From NCBI GenBank assembly GCA_937884975.1, contig CAKZZS010000009.1, positions 20,539-84,538 on the forward strand: 64,000 nucleotides of DNA, written 5' to 3'. The translations under genes were made by a program, and so were the position numbers. Positions 1-7,953 of the stretch are shown here, in pieces. How positions within the stretch are numbered: the first letter of the stretch is position 1; every line of letters begins with the position of its first letter. This DNA is from an uncultured Clostridia bacterium (lineage in GTDB: Bacteria > Bacillota > Clostridia > Oscillospirales > Acutalibacteraceae). Below the pieces are notes generated by a model. The model did no database searches. It was not told the DNA's origin and saw nothing but the letters and a program-made list of their open reading frames with translations.

Positions 1-76
1 TTTTTTTGCTATTTTTACATAATTCATTCAGGATTTAAATAATCAAAACTAATTAACCTCTTTTGCTTTATGGTTT

Positions 77-1102
77 TCAATTCGTGCAGATAATAACAAC
101 CTCCGTTATTTGTTTATTGCCCTTTCCCTGAGTCGAATGTTCATATTCAATACTGTTTACCTCTACTTTTTCGAAATACTTTTCACAAAGTTCTTTAAGC
201 TTTTCAATAGGCATTACGGCACGATTTGAATAACTAATAACAAGATTAATCGATTTTTCTCTACAAAAATCCATTAGATTTTTAAATTCCTCAGCTACCC
301 TACTCTTATAACAGAAGCCGCTCATAAATCTGTTTTCCCTGTACTTTGCCTTGTATCTTACAACGGGATTATCATATTTAACAAGAGTTTCAAGTATATG
401 GTAAAATCTTGAATACTGCTCTTGGGAATATGGGGAATCCAAATAAATAGTGTTTACACTGTTCAAGCAGTCTGTTTTTAAAAGCTGCTTATAATCCATA
501 CAAAACGCCTTGTTGTTACAGGAGGAAAAAAAGATGTTTGAATACGAATTACATTTCTTTAAAAACTCCGCTTTTAAATCCATCTTCTGCAACGGTACTA
601 TTCTTTTGTGTTCACTTGGCATAAACTGCGCAAAATGACCGGGCGTGGACTGAACAACGCACATTGCATTCATCAGTGCCAATAAGTAGAGCGACTGCCT
701 GTGTTTGTTTTGCACTTTACTTATTGCGTACCGTATTGCGTCGATGTCACAACATTGCTTTAAAGAAAAATATGTATTTGCATAAGTCTTTTCAAAAAAA
801 TCGAAATGTCCGACACGTTCATTTTCGCTGATACTGTCCTGCAACTCTTTTATTGCGCTTTTGGCAGAAATGGTTTCGCTTTGGTTAACAATTACTGCAT
901 CGCTGATTACAAAGCTGTACTCCTGAATATCATTTGAATATACAGTAAAAAACTCCTTCAAGGCATAACTGACAACATTTGACCCTGACATTATATCACA
1001 GACGGTTCCATTCTCGGGAGTAACTTTTTTTATTGCAGGAATTACATATTCAAGCAGTTTGCTTTTGTTTCCCATATATCTGATCGTATCAAGGTAAAGC
1101 AT
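77..1102 (-). CDS. DNA adenine methyltransferase, D12 class
   Basis: Likely transfers a methyl group from S-adenosylmethionine to adenine in a recognition site, protecting host DNA from the neighbouring nuclease. The N-terminus has RYMGNKSKLLEYV, typical of D12-class enzymes, followed by an SAM-binding motif I of the form DIMSGSNVVSYAL. The catalytic motif IV reads DSPYSQEQYS near residue 225 in place of the usual DPPY, a tolerated but uncommon variant. I chose ATG 1102 (341 aa): it overlaps the stop of the upstream methyltransferase as TAATG and has GGGAG six to ten bases upstream; a start at 1117 would overlap that site. Translational coupling of the two methyltransferases is likely. The target base and sequence cannot be read from here. 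Confidence 0.8.
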   Translation of the reverse strand: MLYLDTIRYMGNKSKLLEYVIPAIKKVTPENGTVCDIMSGSNVVSYALKEFFTVYSNDIQEYSFVISDAVIVNQSETISAKSAIKELQDSISENERVGHFDFFEKTYANTYFSLKQCCDIDAIRYAISKVQNKHRQSLYLLALMNAMCVVQSTPGHFAQFMPSEHKRIVPLQKMDLKAEFLKKCNSYSNIFFSSCNNKAFCMDYKQLLKTDCLNSVNTIYLDSPYSQEQYSRFYHILETLVKYDNPVVRYKAKYRENRFMSGFCYKSRVAEEFKNLMDFCREKSINLVISYSNRAVMPIEKLKELCEKYFEKVEVNSIEYEHSTQGKGNKQITEVVIICTN

Positions 1103-2391
1103 TATTCTTTCTCCCATACAACAATGTAATCGTTTGTGATTATATCACTATATGTATTCCTTGACATAAGAAGCGAACGGCTGTTATCGTTTATTTTATC
1201 CAAAAAAACATCCGCAAGCTTAAAGCCGTAGTTTTCGGCGATAACGGTCATCAACCTTCCCGTTTCAACTTTTGTCTTTTTTATCTTGCTGTCTGATATT
1301 TTGATAACTGCCTTACCGCCCCTCATCAATACTAAGCTCATATTTTTAATGACTTTTTCAATGGAAATGAAAAAATCACTTATAATCTTAGCGGATTTTT
1401 TGTCTATCAATTCCATATTTCGTATAACTTCATTTATTTGACTATACGATGTATACTCAATTTTTTCATATTCTTTTTTTTGCAAACGGTCATTTCCCAA
1501 CATCTTATGAGCAAGAGAGGAGTACTCCTCTGCGCTTGTTATATACTCAAGCCAATACATTTCAAGTTTAAGCGTTTCAATATACCGAACGGATGAAATG
1601 TAAGGAGGATTTGTGATGATAAGCCTAACCTTTTCCTTATATTCGGAAAGATCCGTTGTAGTGCTGTCATCCAAAAGGATTTTTGCATTGCAACTTGAAT
1701 TATTATAATTATAGTACGACGCTCTTTTCTTTATTGCGCGTTCAAAAGAAGAAAAAACGTCAATATGTATTTTCCCTTCAGACTCCAAGCGGCGCATTCT
1801 TTTGCTAATCCCGGGAAAAACGTGCATTGTATCGGCGTTGCTGACATTCCGGAGTATTGCGGAAACCGTCATGTAATAATAATCCTTATATTTTTCTTTT
1901 TCCTCTATCTCTTTTCCGATGTCTTCTTCAAATAGAAAGTCAATAGATTTTTTTATTGTCACGAGATCCTTTTGCACAAAATCCTTAAACCAATGATCTC
2001 TGTTCTGAACATAGGGATAATCTTCCTCGTTTATATCAAACTTATTATCCCTGATAATGGACATAAGCCTTTCGTTCAATTTTACAATTACATCCTCTTT
2101 AAGCGGATAAGTCTTAACCTCCGCTATCTTTTTTGCAAGAGGATTTATTTCAATACCGATAAAATTTCGATTGTTTTTAAGGCATTCTACAGCCGTAGTT
2201 CCCGAGCCTGAAAACGGGTCAAAAATCAAATCTCCTTCCGCGCTGTATTTTTTAATAAAAGCTGCAGGAATGGCCGGAATAAGCTTTCCGTAATACCTGT
2301 GAAAAGAGTGTATTGCGGCTCTCGGGTTTTCTTTTTCTCTGTCGAGCATTGCCTTATCCTTACTTTTTTCATTCGGTTTAAATTCCATCAT
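1102..2391 (-). CDS. DNA methyltransferase, N4/N6 family
   Basis: A 429-residue amino-methyltransferase. The N-terminal motif DPFSGSGTTAVE (about residues 57-68) binds SAM and is followed by GIEINPLAKKIAEVK. The catalytic motif NPPYISSVRYIETLKLE lies near residue 260, so motif I precedes motif IV with a long insertion between them that probably holds the target-recognition region. Two adjacent start codons (2391 and 2388) follow GGAGG; the reading frame overlaps the end of the small upstream gene. Paired methyltransferases of different classes beside one nuclease are common where the recognition site is asymmetric or needs two different modifications; that is inference. Whether it makes m6A or m4C is undecided. 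Confidence 0.82.
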   Translation of the reverse strand: MMEFKPNEKSKDKAMLDREKENPRAAIHSFHRYYGKLIPAIPAAFIKKYSAEGDLIFDPFSGSGTTAVECLKNNRNFIGIEINPLAKKIAEVKTYPLKEDVIVKLNERLMSIIRDNKFDINEEDYPYVQNRDHWFKDFVQKDLVTIKKSIDFLFEEDIGKEIEEKEKYKDYYYMTVSAILRNVSNADTMHVFPGISKRMRRLESEGKIHIDVFSSFERAIKKRASYYNYNNSSCNAKILLDDSTTTDLSEYKEKVRLIITNPPYISSVRYIETLKLEMYWLEYITSAEEYSSLAHKMLGNDRLQKKEYEKIEYTSYSQINEVIRNMELIDKKSAKIISDFFISIEKVIKNMSLVLMRGGKAVIKISDSKIKKTKVETGRLMTVIAENYGFKLADVFLDKINDNSRSLLMSRNTYSDIITNDYIVVWEKE

Positions 2392-2704
2392 TCAGAGCCT
2401 CCGCAATTTCTTTTTTCATTTCTTCCGTTTTAGTGTAAACTATCTGTTCAATACTTGACGCACATAATTTTTTACTCTGTATCCTAAACACGTTTTCAAA
2501 AAGATCGTTTGTTAAATAATAAAAAAAGGCGACAAGCTTCTCTTCGCTTAATCTGCGATTTTTTCCGCCATTTAACACTTCTCGCAAATTATTGTAATCA
2601 ACCGTATTATCCGGATTTTTTTGATTATATGCTTTGCATAGACCTGAAAGATTAACAAACGGTCGCAAATTGTTTAAATAGTTAATTATAGCCTGTTTTT
2701 CCAT
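2378..2704 (-). CDS. Small putative regulator of the R-M operon
   Basis: A 108-residue protein that I do not recognise by family. It is first in the minus-strand operon, overlapping the methyltransferase start by a few codons. Its predicted helices (NLSGLCKAYNQKN, NNLREVLNGGKNRRLSEEKL) resemble a small DNA-binding fold, and it sits directly beside a duplicated, partly palindromic sequence between the divergent nuclease and methyltransferase genes. This suggests a controller (C-protein-like) role. ATG 2704 was preferred over TTG 2716 and GTG 2713 because GGTGA lies just upstream of the ATG and overlaps the alternatives. It could instead be a structural subunit of the R-M system. Confidence 0.5.
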   Translation of the reverse strand: MEKQAIINYLNNLRPFVNLSGLCKAYNQKNPDNTVDYNNLREVLNGGKNRRLSEEKLVAFFYYLTNDLFENVFRIQSKKLCASSIEQIVYTKTEEMKKEIAEALNDGI

Positions 2705-2723
2705 CTGTATCACCAAATAGATT

Positions 2724-2777
2724 TTACATTAAATTCAATCGAATGTCAACATATAATTACATTAAATTCAATCGAAT
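2724..2777. promoter_or_regulatory. Duplicated operator-like repeat between R and M genes
   Basis: Two identical 21-bp copies occupy 2724-2744 and 2757-2777, 33 bp start to start, or about three helical turns. Each contains ATTC-N4-GAAT, a short palindrome, inside a TTACATTAAATTCAATCG context. They lie between the start of the small regulator (2704, minus) and the nuclease start (2850, plus), where a controller protein could coordinate both transcripts. The repeat is directly visible; its binding partner is inferred. Confidence 0.65.
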
Positions 2778-2849
2778 AATCCAAGAGGTCGAAAAATGTT
2801 TATTTTTACTCTGAAATATGATAACATATTTAATTAAGGAGGTAATTTT

Positions 2850-4019
2850 ATGAATAAATATGATATAGAATCACAGAATATTGAGTTTAAAAATCTTTTT
2901 TCCGGCCCTGCCCCGGTCGGAAGAATATTAAACTATGTTTATCTCATAGGCACTACCGGACTTAAGCACAAAAACGGTAACCGTACTACTTCTTTAAAAG
3001 ACGGCATCGGTTACGCTTGGACTACCGAATTTATGATAGGTCTGGGAATAGCTTACTTAGGCAGTCCGGTAAACAATGCTTTTATACTTAAACTTACCGA
3101 AGATGGACAGGCTTTGTTTGATTTAATGGGTAAAAAAACCTTCGAGTTTAACGAAGGTTTTCACGACAACGATATAGAAACCGTAAAAGTTCAGATAGAT
3201 TCCCTTCATCCCGATTTATACACAACCTTTAAAGAGGTGTTCCTCAAGTCTTATCCGTTTTTGATTTTAAATGATTATTTAAATGAAAAAGGATATTATT
3301 TTTCAGAACTGCGAACCTTTTATGACGATTTCTTTTTTTGGGCAGAAAATAAATTTAATATTTCTTCTGATGAAGAAAACGCCGGTTATAACAGGCTGCC
3401 GAGCCTAATACAGTTGTGTAAGCTTTTCGACTTGGCAGAAACCGACGGCGGACTCGTTTTCAAAACATCCAAAATACGCCATCAGCAAATCCCAACAATA
3501 AAAAGAGCGTATACAAGGGAAGAACTAAAGGAATCTGCCGAAAAAGAGCAAAAGATATTAGAGTTCTCTGCGGAAGATCTGGTTTCTCGTTACGGCGAAG
3601 ACGGAACTGTTGTTGTTTCCGCAATTGTTCGCAACAGTTCGTTACAGTCAAAGTTCAAACACAACCTTATGATAAAACAAAAAAGCAAGTGTGTCATCTG
3701 TGGAATGGAGCAAAAAGAACTTCTTATCGGAAGCCATATTAAATCTTCCGCCGAGAGTGATGTTAACGAAAAAATAGATCATAACAATGGGTTGCTGCTT
3801 TGCTGTAACCATGACAAACTGTTTGATAAGCACTTAATTTCCTTTGATGACATTACCGGTAAGATAATGATTTCAAGATGCCTAAAACAAGATGATATTA
3901 AACGTCTGAATTTATCGGATGATTTTGCTTTGGATAAAGCATTATTAACAGAGGAAAGGCAGAAATATCTTCGTATTCATAACAGCAAATTTAAGGAAGA
4001 AGAGATACTCAGAAATTAG
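2850..4019 (+). CDS. HNH-type restriction endonuclease
   Basis: Probable nuclease of the R-M locus (389 aa). The C-terminal third carries an HNH domain of the HNH_2 style: CVIC at residues 281-284, GSHIKS near 296, then NGLLLCCNHDKLFDKHLI near 317-334. The histidines, asparagine and cysteines expected for the metal-binding beta-beta-alpha fold are present. The N-terminal 230 residues match no family I can name and presumably supply DNA recognition. ATG 2850 follows a strong AAGGAGGT at 2836-2843. Divergent transcription from two methyltransferases supports a type II restriction role rather than a homing nuclease. The gene is intact. Confidence 0.78.
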   Translation: MNKYDIESQNIEFKNLFSGPAPVGRILNYVYLIGTTGLKHKNGNRTTSLKDGIGYAWTTEFMIGLGIAYLGSPVNNAFILKLTEDGQALFDLMGKKTFEFNEGFHDNDIETVKVQIDSLHPDLYTTFKEVFLKSYPFLILNDYLNEKGYYFSELRTFYDDFFFWAENKFNISSDEENAGYNRLPSLIQLCKLFDLAETDGGLVFKTSKIRHQQIPTIKRAYTREELKESAEKEQKILEFSAEDLVSRYGEDGTVVVSAIVRNSSLQSKFKHNLMIKQKSKCVICGMEQKELLIGSHIKSSAESDVNEKIDHNNGLLLCCNHDKLFDKHLISFDDITGKIMISRCLKQDDIKRLNLSDDFALDKALLTEERQKYLRIHNSKFKEEEILRN

Positions 4020-4066
4020 TTTAATTCTGTTTTATTCATTTGCTTTGCAATACTGATAAAAAAGCA

Positions 4067-4101
4067 AAAAGGAGTTGAAATTTTCATTTCAACTCCTTAA
4101 T
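4067..4101 (+). terminator. Terminator-like hairpin after the HNH gene
   Basis: An 11-bp inverted repeat (AGGAGTTGAAA ... TTTCAACTCCT) with a six-base loop follows the nuclease stop by about 50 bases. The downstream tract is T-rich but interrupted, so this is a moderate terminator call. Confidence 0.55.
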
Positions 4102-4162
4102 TGTTGCTTTGCTTTCCCTAATTCATACAATTCAAAACTCTCATATTGGCAAGCTGTATTCT

Positions 4163-4296
4163 TGGCGCGCCGGAAGTGACAAAGATTTGCTTTGCAAATC
4201 CCGATTGCTTCGGCTTTCGCCTTCGCAATTCCTCGCTAAAAACCTCACACCGTGAGGTTTTCTTTACGCTCAGACCCTCTCAGGGTTCGAGTCCCT
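4163..4296. other. Intergenic stretch with tRNA-like scraps and a hairpin
   Basis: The interval between the nuclease and tRNA-Arg(ACG) holds no gene. At 4163-4180 there is a 16/18 match to the 3' end (acceptor plus CCA) of the adjacent tRNA-Arg(ACG) at 4346-4363, in the same orientation. At 4239-4261 lies a perfect 10-bp hairpin (AAAACCTCAC-ACC-GTGAGGTTTT). Near 4282-4296 GGGTTCGAGTCCC resembles an isolated tRNA T-arm on the plus strand. These may be remains of past recombination at the tRNA; alternatively they belong to a dispersed intergenic repeat. Confidence 0.4.
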
Positions 4297-4312
4297 TTAT
4301 CTTACATTATTA

Positions 4313-4342
4313 AAAGGGATACGGAAAAATCCGTATCCCTTT
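4313..4342 (-). terminator. Terminator of tRNA-Arg(ACG)
   Basis: A 13-bp perfect stem (AAAGGGATACGGA with its complement) and AAAA loop lies immediately downstream of the minus-strand tRNA. The following bases on that strand are only moderately T-rich. Confidence 0.6.
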
Positions 4343-4345
4343 CAA

Positions 4346-4422
4346 TGGCGCGCTGGAAGGGACTCGAACCCCCGACCTTTTGGTTCGTAGCCAAACACTC
4401 TATCCAGCTGAGCTACCAGCGC
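4346..4422 (-). tRNA. tRNA-Arg(ACG)
   Basis: The minus strand folds into a full cloverleaf of 77 nt with encoded CCA. Acceptor strands GCGCTGG and CCAGCGC pair; the D arm is GCTC...GAGT; the anticodon stem TTTGG/CCAAA encloses loop CTACGAA, giving anticodon ACG; the T arm contains GTTCGAGTC. ACG is the usual wobble (inosine) arginine tRNA, the substrate of the TadA enzyme encoded at 51581-52051. Confidence 0.95.
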
Positions 4423-4630
4423 GTATGCACTTTTAATGCTTAAGTATATTACCACCTTTTTGCTGTTTTGTCAACAAAAATCGGAAATATCGCTTTTCCT
4501 GTTTATTCCGCCGTTTTTTACTTTTTTCAGACGTTGATTTAATTGACACTTTTCTTTTTTTGTTATATACTTTATTTGTTGCAGTTTGTTCATTTATTAA
4601 AGCACAAAAATAAAAAGGAGTGAGAATGCT

Positions 4631-6580
4631 GTGAAAAACGTATATTTTGCCCAGGTCGACATTTCTTCAAACCTCGGCACAAAAAGCGCATATTTACCCT
4701 ATACTGCCGGCATTCTTGTTGCCAACGCGTGGGAAAGCGAAATTGTTAAAAAGAATTGCTCCTTTAAGGAGTTTATCTTCCTGCGCGAAAATATAGATTC
4801 CGTCCTTGAGCGTATGGATAACCCCGGAATTGCGGCGTTTTCCAACTATTGCTGGAGCACAGAGTACAACAAGGCTCTTGCACGCGCAATAAAAGAAAAA
4901 TATCCCGACTGCGTAACGGTTTTCGGCGGTCACAATGTTCCGAATGACAACTCGTTTTTAGAGCAGTTTGATTATATTGATATTCTTGTTCACGGCGAAG
5001 GCGAGGATACGATTAAACAGCTTTTCGAGGTCATTTCCGAAAACGGAGATTACAGCTCGGTCCCGAATATTTCATACCGAAACAAAAAGGGCGAATACAT
5101 CCGCACCGAAAGCACATGCGCAAAAAATCTTGACTATCCGTCGCCTTATCTTGACGGATGGTTTGACGACATAATCCGACAGCATCCCGAAATTGAATTC
5201 AACGCTATCATCGAAACCAGCCGCGGCTGTCCTAATCAGTGCGCATACTGCGACTGGGGACTTTTAAAGTCAAAGGTCCGCCTTTTCCCGATGGAAAGAG
5301 TCCTTGCGGAAATTAAGTGGTTTTCGGACCACAAAATCGCCTTTGTTTGGGGTGCAGACGCGAATTTCGGTCTGTTTTCAAGGGATCTTGATATTGCCGA
5401 CGCCTTTGTTGAGGCGAAGGAAACCACGGGTTACCCCGAACGCGTAAGAATTAACTACGCTAAAAACAATTTCAAAAATGTTTTCACAATTGTAAAAAAA
5501 TTCAAGGAGTGTGAGCTTGACCGAGTCGGCGCAACGCTCTCGTTCCAGAGCCTGTCGCCCGTTGTTCTTGAAAACATCGGAAGAAGGAACAGCGACCTTG
5601 AATTTTATAAAAATCTTCTGACCGAGTACAACAAGGAAGGGATGAAAGCATATTCCGAGCTTATCCTCGGTCTTCCGGGCGAAACGTACGAAAGCTTTAT
5701 AAGAGGCATCGGCACGCTTTTTGAAATCGGTCAGCACTTTGTTTTTGAGGTTTACGGTTGTATTCTTCTCCCCAACTCAATGATGGGACAAAAGGAATAC
5801 ATGAAAAGGCATGGGATAAAAACCGTTCGCACGGAAATTATCCGCCGTTCGGATTTGTCCGAGCAAAGCATTCCCGAATACAACGAAATAATTGTCGAAA
5901 CCAACTCGATGAGCCGCGAAATGTGGATTCGTTCAATGACCTTTGCCCAGTTGACAAGGGCGTTCCATGCCAGCGGTCTTTTGCGCGCCTTTGCTATTTA
6001 TCTCTATTGCGAAAAGGGCGTTAAGTACGAAAATTTCTACGACGGAATTATCGATTATTTTGACGCCAATCCCGAGCTGTTCACTTCAAAGCTGTTTTTT
6101 GACGTAAGAAAATATATGAAGGAACAAAACGACGGCGGAAATACGACAAGGCTCACCTTTGCCCCGTGTGAGGGCGCAATCTGGGAAGGCAGCGAGTATA
6201 TGGTTTTACATATTCTTGAAAAAATCGACCTGTTCTTAAAGGATATGTTCCCGTATCTTGAAAAGTTCGATATTCCAAAAGATATTTTTGACGATCTGGT
6301 TGCCTATCAGAAGAGCATTTTGCGCAAGCCGAAGGAAGAAGAAAACGTTATAACGCTTCATTACGATATACACAAGTTCTTGACGGACGTATACATTAAC
6401 CAGATACATCCTCTTGAGCCTAAATACCACAAACTGGTTTTAAGGGATTCTCATCCCCAGCCGAACTGGGTGGAATTCGGAAAATACGTTATCTGGTACG
6501 GAAAGCTGGGCTGGGCGTCCTATAAGGACGACGTCAAAAAGCTCGAATGCGACCCGCCGAGTAAATCTGATAAGGGTTGA
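4631..6580 (+). CDS. B12-type radical SAM protein
   Basis: A 649-residue radical SAM protein of unknown substrate. The first 130 or so residues form a cobalamin-binding-like Rossmann region, although the classical DxHxxG motif is not obvious, so cobalamin use is uncertain. The iron-sulfur motif CPNQCAYC (Cys 200, 204, 207) follows TSRG; the radical SAM barrel continues to roughly residue 420 and includes LILGLPGETYESF. A long C-terminal region is unassigned. Start is GTG 4631 behind AAGGAG; an ATG at 4626 opens a two-codon frame ending in TGA that overlaps it. The next gene, a glycosyltransferase, begins within a few bases of the stop, so the two probably act in one pathway, perhaps modifying a lipid or glycan. 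Confidence 0.8.
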   Translation: MKNVYFAQVDISSNLGTKSAYLPYTAGILVANAWESEIVKKNCSFKEFIFLRENIDSVLERMDNPGIAAFSNYCWSTEYNKALARAIKEKYPDCVTVFGGHNVPNDNSFLEQFDYIDILVHGEGEDTIKQLFEVISENGDYSSVPNISYRNKKGEYIRTESTCAKNLDYPSPYLDGWFDDIIRQHPEIEFNAIIETSRGCPNQCAYCDWGLLKSKVRLFPMERVLAEIKWFSDHKIAFVWGADANFGLFSRDLDIADAFVEAKETTGYPERVRINYAKNNFKNVFTIVKKFKECELDRVGATLSFQSLSPVVLENIGRRNSDLEFYKNLLTEYNKEGMKAYSELILGLPGETYESFIRGIGTLFEIGQHFVFEVYGCILLPNSMMGQKEYMKRHGIKTVRTEIIRRSDLSEQSIPEYNEIIVETNSMSREMWIRSMTFAQLTRAFHASGLLRAFAIYLYCEKGVKYENFYDGIIDYFDANPELFTSKLFFDVRKYMKEQNDGGNTTRLTFAPCEGAIWEGSEYMVLHILEKIDLFLKDMFPYLEKFDIPKDIFDDLVAYQKSILRKPKEEENVITLHYDIHKFLTDVYINQIHPLEPKYHKLVLRDSHPQPNWVEFGKYVIWYGKLGWASYKDDVKKLECDPPSKSDKG

Positions 6581-6588
6581 GATACAAA

Positions 6589-7323
6589 ATGCAATTTGAA
6601 TCCGTAGAAATATTTATATTTGCAACCGACGAGCACGACTCTCTTATTGAAACCGTTAATCGAATTATTTTGTCGTGCAATAAAAATGATATAAAAAGAA
6701 TACTTGTAATCCATCCCGAAAAGGCAGCCGAGCCGTGTCTGTCGGCAATTGAAGAATTAAAGGAAAAATATCCCGGTGTTGTTGACGGCAAAGCGCAGAT
6801 TCATCGCGGTCTCGGAGGCGCCATTTCGGATTCAAAGCAGTGGCTGACCGCGTCGCACGTTATTCTGCATTGCGCGGACCTTGCAATTGACCTGTCAACC
6901 GTTCCCCAGATGATAGAGCAGGCAAAGAAAAATCCCGATAAACTGGTAAAAACGTCCCGTTGGCTGAAGCCCGACAGCTTTCACAATTATTCTTCGTTTA
7001 AAAAGTTTTTCAACAGAATTGCGCAGGCATATTTAAGATTTCTTTTCCAAAGCACGGTAACGGATTTTACAAATCCCGTTCAGATAATGCCGTCGGAAAC
7101 GTTTAAAAAATTTCCGCTTAAAGAAAGCTTTACGCCCGTTATGCTTGAGCTTGTTCTCGTACCCGTTAAGATGGGCGTAAAAATAAAGGAGCTGCCCACC
7201 GACTACTACGGCAGGGAAGAGGGAAAAAGTAAAAACTCTCTGTTTTTGACTCTTAAGTACCTGCACACCTCCCTTCGCGTACGCTTTTTCACAAAGGTTG
7301 AAAAGATGGATAAGGCACAGTGA
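6589..7323 (+). CDS. Family 2 glycosyltransferase-like protein
   Basis: A 244-residue GT-A fold protein related to dolichol-phosphate-mannose-type transferases. It has the N-terminal strand-helix pattern VEIFIFATDEHDSLIETVNR, a conserved GLGGAISDSKQWL, an acidic CADLAID in the position of the usual DxD metal site, and a C-terminal region TPVMLELVLVPVKMGVKIKELP typical of the family. No transmembrane helices are evident. ATG 6589 was preferred over TTG 6577, which overlaps the radical SAM stop; the ribosome site is weak for either, so coupling to the upstream gene is likely. Donor and acceptor are unknown. Confidence 0.72.
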   Translation: MQFESVEIFIFATDEHDSLIETVNRIILSCNKNDIKRILVIHPEKAAEPCLSAIEELKEKYPGVVDGKAQIHRGLGGAISDSKQWLTASHVILHCADLAIDLSTVPQMIEQAKKNPDKLVKTSRWLKPDSFHNYSSFKKFFNRIAQAYLRFLFQSTVTDFTNPVQIMPSETFKKFPLKESFTPVMLELVLVPVKMGVKIKELPTDYYGREEGKSKNSLFLTLKYLHTSLRVRFFTKVEKMDKAQ

Positions 7324-7340
7324 CGATATAGATAGCATTA

Positions 7341-7373
7341 AAAAACGCCCTTTTTACAGGGCGTTTTATTTTT
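7341..7373 (+). terminator. Terminator after the radical SAM-glycosyltransferase pair
   Basis: Stem AAAAACGCCCT/AGGGCGTTTT around a short loop, followed by TTTTATTTTT. A strong intrinsic terminator 20 bases after the stop codon. Confidence 0.85.
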
Positions 7374-7384
7374 GCGTATAATAA

Positions 7385-7456
7385 TTTCAATAATGTCGTT
7401 CGTTTCACTCACTAATGAAGTCAACAGCATTTGCCGCAGGCAAGCATCATTGAAAA
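7385..7456. repeat. Palindromic intergenic repeat
   Basis: A 72-bp unit bounded by TTTCAATAATG and CATCATTGAAA (one mismatch as an inverted repeat), with an inner stretch of imperfect palindromes. It lies between the upstream terminator and the tRNA remnant and looks like a dispersed palindromic repeat of low coding potential. Confidence 0.45.
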
Positions 7457-7482
7457 AAGCACTGCCAAAGCAGTGCTTTTTT
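7453..7482 (-). terminator. Terminator of the split tRNA-Arg(CCT)
   Basis: Perfect 13-bp stem (AAAAAAGCACTGC with its complement), loop CAAA, and T-runs on both strands. It lies one base beyond the CCA end of the tRNA 3' half on the minus strand, so it was the terminator of the original tRNA gene. Confidence 0.8.
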
Positions 7483-7483
7483 C

Positions 7484-7527
7484 TGGCACCCCCAGTAGGA
7501 ATCGAACCTACAACTAGCCCTTAGGAG
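7484..7527 (-). pseudogene. 3' half of a tRNA-Arg(CCT), cut in the anticodon loop
   Basis: On the minus strand this reads anticodon loop CTCCTAA, 3' anticodon strand GGGCT, a four-base variable loop, T arm GTAGG/CCTAC with loop TTCGATT, acceptor strand TGGGGGT, discriminator G and CCA. The match to a tRNA stops exactly at the loop; beyond 7527 the sequence is unrelated. Its missing partner is at 11086-11123: there AGCCT pairs with GGGCT and GCCTCCA pairs with TGGGGGT, allowing G-U pairs. It is the displaced 3' half of a gene interrupted by the element. Confidence 0.85.
7520..7527. other. Left attachment core
   Basis: CTTAGGAG at the point where tRNA homology ends; identical to the right core at 11085-11092. 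This corresponds to the tRNA anticodon loop plus one stem base, a known target position for tyrosine recombinases. Confidence 0.75.
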
Positions 7528-7614
7528 CTGTACGGAGCAAGAATTAAGATAACTACAAATTGTGCTGAAAAGTGCCGTATTATGCGGTTTTTCGGTGTTA
7601 GTAAGTTAATGTTA

Positions 7615-7678
7615 TTGCTAACCAATATTGTATAATATTGGACTGTTTTATATCGTCCGATTAGCAGACTATTAGCAA
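7615..7678. repeat. Left cluster of ATTAGCAA sites
   Basis: Three copies: TTGCTAAC (7615-7622, inverted), ATTAGCAG (7660-7667) and ATTAGCAA (7671-7678). The same motif is clustered inside the right end. The 7528-7850 stretch holds no gene; besides these sites it is AT-rich and otherwise featureless. Confidence 0.6.
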
Positions 7679-7848
7679 CCCTTGATTTTTAGGGACATTA
7701 ACCGTGTTCGATTTGATACTGTGTTCATATCGTGTAATATCATATTGTATCAGTTTGTTTGAATACTGTATGGTATCATATATATGATATTAAATAATTA
7801 CAACTTCCTTGTGTTATTACTCTTGAAGGCTTTATTTTGCACAATTTA

Positions 7849-7882
7849 AAAAATTACAATTATTATTACAAGTTGTAATTTT
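7849..7882. promoter_or_regulatory. Operator-like palindrome upstream of the repressor gene
   Basis: A perfect 15-bp palindrome ATTACAA-G-TTGTAAT lies at 7865-7879, with another TTACAA half-site just upstream at 7854-7859 and one near 7796. It ends seven bases before the -35 box of the repressor promoter, well placed for autoregulation by the XRE-family protein. Confidence 0.6.
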
Positions 7883-7885
7883 GTA

Positions 7886-7914
7886 TTGACATTTAAGAAA
7901 TCGTGTTATATAAT
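7886..7914 (+). promoter_or_regulatory. Sigma-A-type promoter of the repressor operon
   Basis: TTGACA at 7886-7891, a 17-base spacer and TATAAT at 7909-7914: a perfect consensus promoter 40 bases ahead of the repressor start. Confidence 0.85.
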
Positions 7915-7953
7915 ACAACCAGGTGATTTCGTTTAATATAAGGAGGAAGTATT

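Noticed and set aside
4252..4443. A 63-codon plus-strand open frame
   Set aside because: It runs antisense through tRNA-Arg(ACG) and its terminator and has no ribosome site; a by-product of the tRNA sequence.
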